NCBI GenBank assembly: GCA_005883245.1
Contig: VAXT01000133.1
Span: 1-10,547 of the forward strand
DNA from: Actinomycetota bacterium
GTDB taxonomy: Bacteria > Actinomycetota > Thermoleophilia > Gaiellales > Gaiellaceae
DNA: 10,547 nucleotides
Reading direction: 5' to 3'
Shown here piece after piece: positions 6,477-10,547 of the stretch. The notes below the pieces were generated by a model. It saw nothing but the letters and a program-made list of their open reading frames with translations, was not told the DNA's origin and searched no databases. The position numbers were made by a program, and so were the translations under genes. Position 1 is the stretch's first letter. Each line of letters opens with the position of its first letter.

Positions 6477-8297
6477 GTGGCCAACACGTACCCGCCGATC
6501 TCGGACTATGCGCTCCTCTCGGACTGCCACTCCGGAGTGCTCGTCTCGAGAGATGGGTCGATCGACTGGTGCGCGTTCCACCGCTTCGAGGCGCGGCCCG
6601 TCTTCGGCCGCCTGCTCGACTGGGAACGGGGCGGCTTCTTCCGGATCGCGCCCGTGGACAAGTACGAAGCGACGAGGAAGTACGTGCCGAACACGAACGT
6701 GCTCGAGACCCGCTTCGAAACCGCGACCGGGGTGATCACGCTCACCGACGGCCTCGCCGTGCGGGTCGAAGAGGGCCATCCGGATCATCGGATCATCCGA
6801 CGCGTCCAGTGTGAGTCGGGCGAGCTCGAGGTCAAGGCCCGGTTCGAGCCTCGGTTCGACTACGGGCTCACGCAGCCGCGGGTCGAGCTTGTCGACGACG
6901 ATCTCGCGATGGCGTACGGCGGCCCGGACGCGCTCATCTTGCAGACCGAGCTGCCGATCGACACCGCGGAGATTTCGGCCTGCGACGCCGCGCGCACGCT
7001 GACCGAGGGCGACGACGCGCTTGTCGCACTCACGTGGTGCCTGCCGCAGGAGCTCGATCCGGAGCGGTTGCCCCGGGAGCGGATCCTCGGAGAGCTCGAG
7101 GGGACGATCGGCTTCTGGCAGGCCTGGACGGAGCGCTGCGGCTACAAGGGGCCCTACCGCGACGCGGTCCTGCGGAGTGGGCTCGTCCTCAAGGGCCTGA
7201 CGAACGCGCCGACGGGGGCGATCGTCGCCGCCGCCACCACGTCGCTGCCCGAGGAGATCGGCGGCGAGCGCAACTGGGACTACCGCTACTCGTGGCTGCG
7301 CGACTCGGCACTGACGGTCAACGCGCTGTTCATGCTCGGCTACACGGAAGAAGCCCACGATTACATGACCTGGCTGAAGCGGACGACCGCCGGCAGCGCC
7401 AAGGAGCTCCAGATCATGTACGGCGCGGGTGGGGAGCGCTTCCTGCCCGAGATCGAGCTCGAGCATCTCGACGGGTACCGCAGCTCGCGGCCCGTGCGGG
7501 TCGGCAACGCGGCGGTGGAGCAGTTCCAGCTCGACGTCTACGGCGAGATGCTCGACGCGGCCTGGCATTACCGGCGTCACGGCGGCGAGATCGACGACGT
7601 CTTCTGGGAGTTCCTCTGCCGGGTCGGCGAGGCCGTGCTCGAGCAGTGGGAGCAGCCCGACAGCGGTATCTGGGAGATCCGCGGCGACGTCCGGCACTTC
7701 GTCTCCTCGAAGGTGATGGCCTGGGTCGCCCTCGACCGCCTGCTGCGGCTCGCTGAGGCCGACGATCGCGACGGCGACGTGAACGGCTGGCGTGAGGCAT
7801 GCCACGCGATCAGGAAAGCGGTCGACGACGAGGGCGTCGACCCCGAGACACATGCGTTCCGCCAGTACTTCGGGGACGACGGACGCGCGGACGCCGCGAA
7901 CCTCCTGATCCCGATCGTCGGCTTCGTCGACTTCGACGATCCGCGTGCGAGTGCGACTGCCGAGCTCGTCGCGAAGGAGCTCGGCGCCGACGGGCTCGTG
8001 CGCCGCTACGTAACCGACGGGATGGACGGCGTCGACGGCGACGAAGGCGCGTTCCTCATCTGCTCGTTCTGGCTTGTCGAGTGCCTCGCGCGAGGAGGTG
8101 AGGAGGATCGCGCGCGCGAGCTCTTCGAGCGCTTGCTCTCGAACTGCAACGACCTGGGCCTTCTCTCCGAAGAGGTCGATCCAGCCTCGGGAGAGTTGCT
8201 CGGCAACTTCCCTCAGGCGTTCTCGCACCTCGGCTTGATCCAGGCCGCAATCGCCCTCGACATGCCCGAGGGACTGACCCAGGAGGCACTCGAGTGA
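6477..8297 (+). CDS. GH15-family glycoside hydrolase (glucoamylase/trehalase-like)
   Basis: This 606-residue protein is a bacterial GH15 enzyme, a family of inverting hydrolases that release glucose from alpha-glucans or trehalose. The N-terminus has the family opening YPPISDYALLSDCHSGVLVSRDGSIDW. The catalytic barrel shows NWDYRYSWLRDS (266-277), GIWEIRG with the likely general acid Glu400, and DEGAFLICSFWLVE with the likely base Glu523. LLSEEVDP and GNFPQAFSHLGLI lie near the end. Length is typical. The GTG at 6477 is chosen because the family motif starts right after it and AAGGA lies at 6461-6465; the open frame to ATG 6417 adds residues unlike the family. No signal peptide is seen, so it is probably cytoplasmic. 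Trehalase and alpha-1,4-glucosidase activity cannot be told apart here. Its stop overlaps the lipoprotein start. Confidence 0.93.
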   Translation: MANTYPPISDYALLSDCHSGVLVSRDGSIDWCAFHRFEARPVFGRLLDWERGGFFRIAPVDKYEATRKYVPNTNVLETRFETATGVITLTDGLAVRVEEGHPDHRIIRRVQCESGELEVKARFEPRFDYGLTQPRVELVDDDLAMAYGGPDALILQTELPIDTAEISACDAARTLTEGDDALVALTWCLPQELDPERLPRERILGELEGTIGFWQAWTERCGYKGPYRDAVLRSGLVLKGLTNAPTGAIVAAATTSLPEEIGGERNWDYRYSWLRDSALTVNALFMLGYTEEAHDYMTWLKRTTAGSAKELQIMYGAGGERFLPEIELEHLDGYRSSRPVRVGNAAVEQFQLDVYGEMLDAAWHYRRHGGEIDDVFWEFLCRVGEAVLEQWEQPDSGIWEIRGDVRHFVSSKVMAWVALDRLLRLAEADDRDGDVNGWREACHAIRKAVDDEGVDPETHAFRQYFGDDGRADAANLLIPIVGFVDFDDPRASATAELVAKELGADGLVRRYVTDGMDGVDGDEGAFLICSFWLVECLARGGEEDRARELFERLLSNCNDLGLLSEEVDPASGELLGNFPQAFSHLGLIQAAIALDMPEGLTQEALE

Positions 8298-8836
8298 GGC
8301 GTGCAATCGCGGTCACCCTGGCCGGGCCGGTCTTGTTCTTGTCAGCCTGCTCGCACGCGCCGTCTGTCTTCGACGGCGGCGTCTCCTCACCACGAGCACG
8401 CGTCGTGGGACACGCGACCCTCGAGCACTGGCAGCGCGAGCTTCGCCTGGGGCGCCGCCAGCGGCCGGCCCTGCGATTCGACAACCTCTCCCAAACCGAG
8501 CTGCGTCGACGGCTCGACCGCGCAGCCGAAACCTACGACTTCGAAGTGGTGTCGGTCCGATTCCACCGGCCCAGGCAGCTCGCGCCCGAGGTCGTGGTCC
8601 AGACCAGGCGCTATCTCTACCTGGCGCAATCAGCCCGGCTTTTCTGGACAAGCATCGACCCCAAGAGAAACACGGGCGATGACCGAACCGGCTGGCGCTT
8701 CGAGGGCTTCTACTTCCGTGCGCAAGACGAACACGGAGTCCCGTTCTTCATCGTCTACAACGCGTGGCGGCAGACCGAGCCCGGCGGGGGTCAGTGGGCG
8801 CGTTCCGAGCGTCTCTACCCATTTCCACACGGCTAA
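8294..8836 (+). CDS. Putative lipoprotein of unknown function
   Basis: The 180-residue product begins with a short basic start (VRRA), a hydrophobic stretch (IAVTLAGPVLFL) and a lipobox LSAC with Cys19, so it should be exported and lipid-anchored. The mature part is Arg-rich and soluble. It has TLEHWQRELRLGRRQRPALRF, FDNLSQTELRRRLDRAAETYDFEVVSVRFH, and a C-terminal section rich in aromatic residues (GWRFEGFYFRAQDEHGVPFFIVYNAWRQTEPGG). I do not recognise a domain. The GTG at 8294 overlaps the GH15 stop (GTGA) and has AGGAGG at 8281-8286, so it is coupled to the upstream gene. Codon use is slightly less GC-biased than the neighbours (several CAA, AAC, AGA). It could be a small secreted binding protein, but nothing in the sequence proves this. 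Confidence 0.8.
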   Translation: MRRAIAVTLAGPVLFLSACSHAPSVFDGGVSSPRARVVGHATLEHWQRELRLGRRQRPALRFDNLSQTELRRRLDRAAETYDFEVVSVRFHRPRQLAPEVVVQTRRYLYLAQSARLFWTSIDPKRNTGDDRTGWRFEGFYFRAQDEHGVPFFIVYNAWRQTEPGGGQWARSERLYPFPHG

Positions 8837-8849
8837 CGGAGGAGGTCCC

Positions 8850-10232
8850 GTGAGCACCTACGACCTGATCGTTCTCGGTTCCGGCTCGGCGGCCCGCGAC
8901 GCGGCGGCGAAGGCCGTGCAGCAGTGCGACGCGAGCGTCGCGCTCGTTGAGAGCACGCGCTGGGGAGGCAGTTGCCCGAACGTGGCCTGCAAGCCGACGA
9001 AGGCCTATCTGGTCGTGGCGGAGCTCTTCCACGACGTGAACCACCTCGCGGGGAAGCTCGGGATCGACCTCGGCCCGGCCACGCTCGACCTCGCGCGAGT
9101 CAAGGCGCGGAAGGACTCGCTCAAGAAGGGCGACGCGAAGTGGAAGCAGGACCTCGAAGGGGCGGGGTTCGATGCCTACGACGGCGAGGCGGAGCTCGCC
9201 GGCCGAGGCGAGGTCCGCGTCGGCGACGAGGAGCTCGACGCCGAACGGATCCTGATCGCGACTGGCTCACGGACGGCCGTCCCGTCGATCGAAGGCATCG
9301 ACGAGATCGATTGGATCGACCACGTTTCCGCTCTCGAGCTGACCGACCTCCCAGATTCGTTGCTCATCCTCGGCGGCGGACCGGTCGGGCTCGAGTTCGC
9401 GCAGATCTTCGCCCGCTTCGGCTCGCGCGTGACGGTTGTCCAGAGCGCCGACCGGATCTCGCCGCGCTCCGACGAACAGGCCAGCGAGGTGCTGCAGGCG
9501 GCGCTCGAGGAGGACGGCGTCGAGTTCGTGCTCTCGTCGACGGTGACAAGCGTGCGCCGCGACGGGGACGAGGTCGTGGCCGCGGTGGGCTCGGAGGAGA
9601 TCCGGGTGGAGAAGCTCTTGCTGGCCTCGGGGCGTTCGCCGAACATCGAGGTGCTCCGCCTCGACGAGCTCGGGATCGAGCACGACCGGGCGGGCATCCT
9701 CGTGGACGAGCACATGCGCACCTCGGTCGACGGGATCTGGGCCTCCGGGGACGTGACCGGCCGCTACCAGTTCACGCCGATCGCCCAGTATCAGGCGCGG
9801 ATCGCGATCGAAGACATGTTCGCGCGAGACCCTGCTCCTGCGGACTACTCGGTGCTCCCGACGGCGATCTTCACGGAGCCCGAGCTGGCCGCGGTCGGCC
9901 TCACGGAGCAGGAGGCTCGCGATCGGGGAATCGAGCACGACGTCGTCACGCACGACATCAAGCACGTCCAGCGCTCGTCGTACAAGGACCAGAAGCGAGG
10001 CCTGTACAAGGTCGTCTACGAGACTGGAACGAGGCGTGTGCTCGGGCTCCACGTGGTCGCGCCGAACGGAGGCGACATCGTCCACGGCCTCTCGCTCGCA
10101 CTCCGGCTGGGGGCGACGGTCGACGACCTCGCCGCGATGCACCACGTGTTCCCGACCTTCGCCGAGGGGATGAAGGCCGCCGCCGAGCAGGCGATGCCGC
10201 AGCCCGTCGAGATGGCCGCGATTTGCAACTGA
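8850..10232 (+). CDS. FAD-dependent pyridine nucleotide-disulfide oxidoreductase
   Basis: The 460-residue protein has the class I disulfide reductase layout (lipoamide dehydrogenase, glutathione and mercuric reductases, soluble transhydrogenase). An N-terminal FAD site GSGSAARDA (10-18) is followed by the redox pair Cys42 and Cys47 in GGSCPNVACKPTKA. A second nucleotide site GGGPVGLEFA starts at 175, the second FAD motif ASGDVTGRYQFTPIA follows, and the C-terminal dimerisation domain begins around 335. The usual His of the HPTxxE motif is Phe434 here (HHVFPTFAE), as in some MerA-like proteins and in transhydrogenases, which have Tyr there. The NAD(P) site has Gln at the end of strand 2 (VTVVQSADR), so cofactor preference is unclear. 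The GTG at 8850 has GGAGGAGG at 8838-8845. It lies 13 bases after the lipoprotein stop and is probably last in that operon. Its substrate is unknown. Confidence 0.92.
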   Translation: MSTYDLIVLGSGSAARDAAAKAVQQCDASVALVESTRWGGSCPNVACKPTKAYLVVAELFHDVNHLAGKLGIDLGPATLDLARVKARKDSLKKGDAKWKQDLEGAGFDAYDGEAELAGRGEVRVGDEELDAERILIATGSRTAVPSIEGIDEIDWIDHVSALELTDLPDSLLILGGGPVGLEFAQIFARFGSRVTVVQSADRISPRSDEQASEVLQAALEEDGVEFVLSSTVTSVRRDGDEVVAAVGSEEIRVEKLLLASGRSPNIEVLRLDELGIEHDRAGILVDEHMRTSVDGIWASGDVTGRYQFTPIAQYQARIAIEDMFARDPAPADYSVLPTAIFTEPELAAVGLTEQEARDRGIEHDVVTHDIKHVQRSSYKDQKRGLYKVVYETGTRRVLGLHVVAPNGGDIVHGLSLALRLGATVDDLAAMHHVFPTFAEGMKAAAEQAMPQPVEMAAICN

Positions 10233-10250
10233 AAAGGTCTCCTCAAATGC

Positions 10251-10284
10251 CAAGTCCTGCCGACCCGAAGGCCTGCAGGACTTG
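10251..10284 (+). terminator. Perfect 10-bp inverted repeat after the flavoprotein gene
   Basis: CAAGTCCTGC (10251-10260) pairs perfectly with GCAGGACTTG (10275-10284) around a 14-base loop, 18 bases after the stop codon. Position and stability suit a transcription terminator of the GH15-lipoprotein-flavoprotein operon. No T-run follows, so it would be a U-less terminator or a processing or protection hairpin. The last four bases are also part of a second possible pairing with 10315-10322. Confidence 0.5.
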
Positions 10285-10322
10285 ACGATCGCACCTTCTC
10301 ACACGTGTCTTGATTCGTCAAG
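10281..10322. repeat. Inverted repeat CTTGACGA / TCGTCAAG with a central palindrome
   Basis: CTTGACGA (10281-10288) and TCGTCAAG (10315-10322) are perfect inverted copies. Between them lies the eight-base palindrome ACACGTGT (10301-10308). The right arm can also fold on itself as CTTGA-TTCG-TCAAG (10309-10322), a small hairpin with a TTCG loop. The pairings exclude each other, and the left arm overlaps the preceding hairpin. This could be an attenuator-like set of alternative RNA folds or an operator for a DNA-binding dimer. Confidence 0.45.
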
Positions 10323-10341
10323 GGGCAACGACAGTTTTCCG

Positions 10342-10410
10342 GTGCGCCTCCGCAGCGAGGGCCTGTCTCTTGTTAGGGCTGTCCCTCGCACGGGAACTTT
10401 TCTCCCGCGG
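10342..10410 (+). promoter_or_regulatory. Structured leader candidate before msrB
   Basis: The transcript of this stretch can form GCGAGGG/CCCTCGC (10355-10361 with 10383-10389) and CGGGA/TCCCG (10391-10395 with 10403-10407). CCG/CGG (10350-10352 with 10408-10410) can close both as a three-way-like shape. GTGCG (10342-10346) can pair instead with CGCAC (10387-10391). The msrB ATG is 17 bases further on and has no clear ribosome site. It could be a 5' regulatory RNA, or just GC-rich DNA. No known riboswitch is recognised, and no convincing -35/-10 pair is seen. Confidence 0.3.
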
Positions 10411-10427
10411 CTACGTTTGAACTAGCG

Positions 10428-10547
10428 ATGACCAAGATCCAGAAAACAGATCAGGAATGGCGCGCCGAGCTCACTCCGGAGCAGTACCGTGTGCTCCGCG
10501 AGAAGGGGACGGAGCGTCCGTTCACAGGTGATTACGACCACGTCTTC
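10428..10547 (+). CDS. msrB: Peptide-methionine (R)-S-oxide reductase MsrB, N-terminal 40 residues (runs off the right edge)
   Basis: MsrB repairs the R form of oxidised methionine in proteins. The 40 residues present match the family's N-terminus closely: the TDQEWRAELTPEQYRVLREK helix, then GTERPFTGDYDHVF, which normally leads into the first zinc CxxC motif just beyond the edge. The catalytic and zinc-binding cysteines are outside the window and cannot be checked. The ATG at 10428 is the natural start. There is no visible Shine-Dalgarno in the preceding bases (GTTTGAACTAGCG), so translation may be leaderless or weak. A TACGTT at 10412-10417 would suit a -10 box for a leaderless transcript, but no -35 match is seen. 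A role in oxidative-stress repair fits the neighbouring flavoprotein but is not proven. Confidence 0.9.
   Translation, partial: MTKIQKTDQEWRAELTPEQYRVLREKGTERPFTGDYDHVF

Noticed and set aside
6288..8306. Long open frame antisense to the GH15 gene
   Set aside because: It arises from the GC-rich codon pattern of the opposite strand. The composition is non-protein-like and the plus-strand frame has clear GH15 motifs.
8301..8849. In-frame upstream extension of the flavoprotein
   Set aside because: The Ser/Arg-rich translation is a shadow of the lipoprotein gene. The GTG at 8850 has an excellent ribosome site and the FAD motif starts right after it.
8850..10232. Lipoamide dehydrogenase (lpd) or mercuric reductase (merA)
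   Set aside because: The catalytic His is absent, and neither a MerA C-terminal Cys pair nor neighbouring dehydrogenase-complex or mer genes are present.
10233..10427. Standard rho-independent terminator
   Set aside because: Stems are present but none is followed by a T-run.
1..10547. Mobile element, CRISPR array, toxin-antitoxin or phage-defence system
   Set aside because: No transposase, integrase, regular spaced repeats, paired small toxin/antitoxin genes or defence domains were seen. The gene set is ordinary chromosomal.

Overview
The window looks like chromosomal DNA from a high-GC actinobacterium. My best guess is class Thermoleophilia (Solirubrobacterales/Gaiellales type). This is inferred from very strong G/C preference at third codon positions, frequent GTG starts, a caa3-type oxidase with cytochrome c fused to subunit II, and the general look of the proteins. 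I ran no search. There is no sign of an insertion sequence, phage gene, CRISPR array, tRNA or rRNA. Coding density is very high: the longest gaps are 195 bases (10233-10427) and 168 bases (6309-6476), and both contain inverted repeats.

Left part (1-2131): the N-terminal 296 residues of an amidase-signature hydrolase run leftward off the window edge. Its start codon overlaps that of a rightward SnoaL/NTF2-like protein. A well-supported 49-residue small protein of unknown function follows, then a creatininase-family metal amidohydrolase.

Middle part (2136-5996, minus strand): a tightly overlapping respiratory operon, read right to left. It encodes cytochrome c oxidase subunit II with a fused cytochrome c (coxB/ctaC), subunit I (coxA/ctaD), protoheme IX farnesyltransferase (ctaB) and a 52-residue single-helix membrane protein. 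The ctaB gene has two unusual features. It carries an N-terminal extension of about 110 residues that resembles half of heme A synthase (CtaA). It is also interrupted by an apparent frameshifting deletion of roughly 100 bases that removes the first Asp-rich motif, so as written the gene cannot make an intact enzyme. No subunit III gene is present here.

Right part (6012-10547, plus strand): a conserved-looking 99-residue protein is divergent from the oxidase operon. A three-gene operon follows: a GH15 glycoside hydrolase, an unrecognised lipoprotein overlapping it by four bases, and an FAD/NAD(P) disulfide-reductase-like flavoprotein with the redox CxxxxC pair but without the usual catalytic His. 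An intergenic region rich in inverted repeats leads to the N-terminus of methionine sulfoxide reductase B at the right edge.

The oxidase operon supplies a terminal heme-copper oxidase and part of its heme pathway. MsrB and the flavoprotein suggest thiol or oxidative-stress chemistry. The other genes look like unlinked housekeeping or accessory functions. I did not find a convincing novel multi-gene system. The most notable items are the fused and broken ctaB, the small protein next to the creatininase-family gene, and the structured region before msrB.
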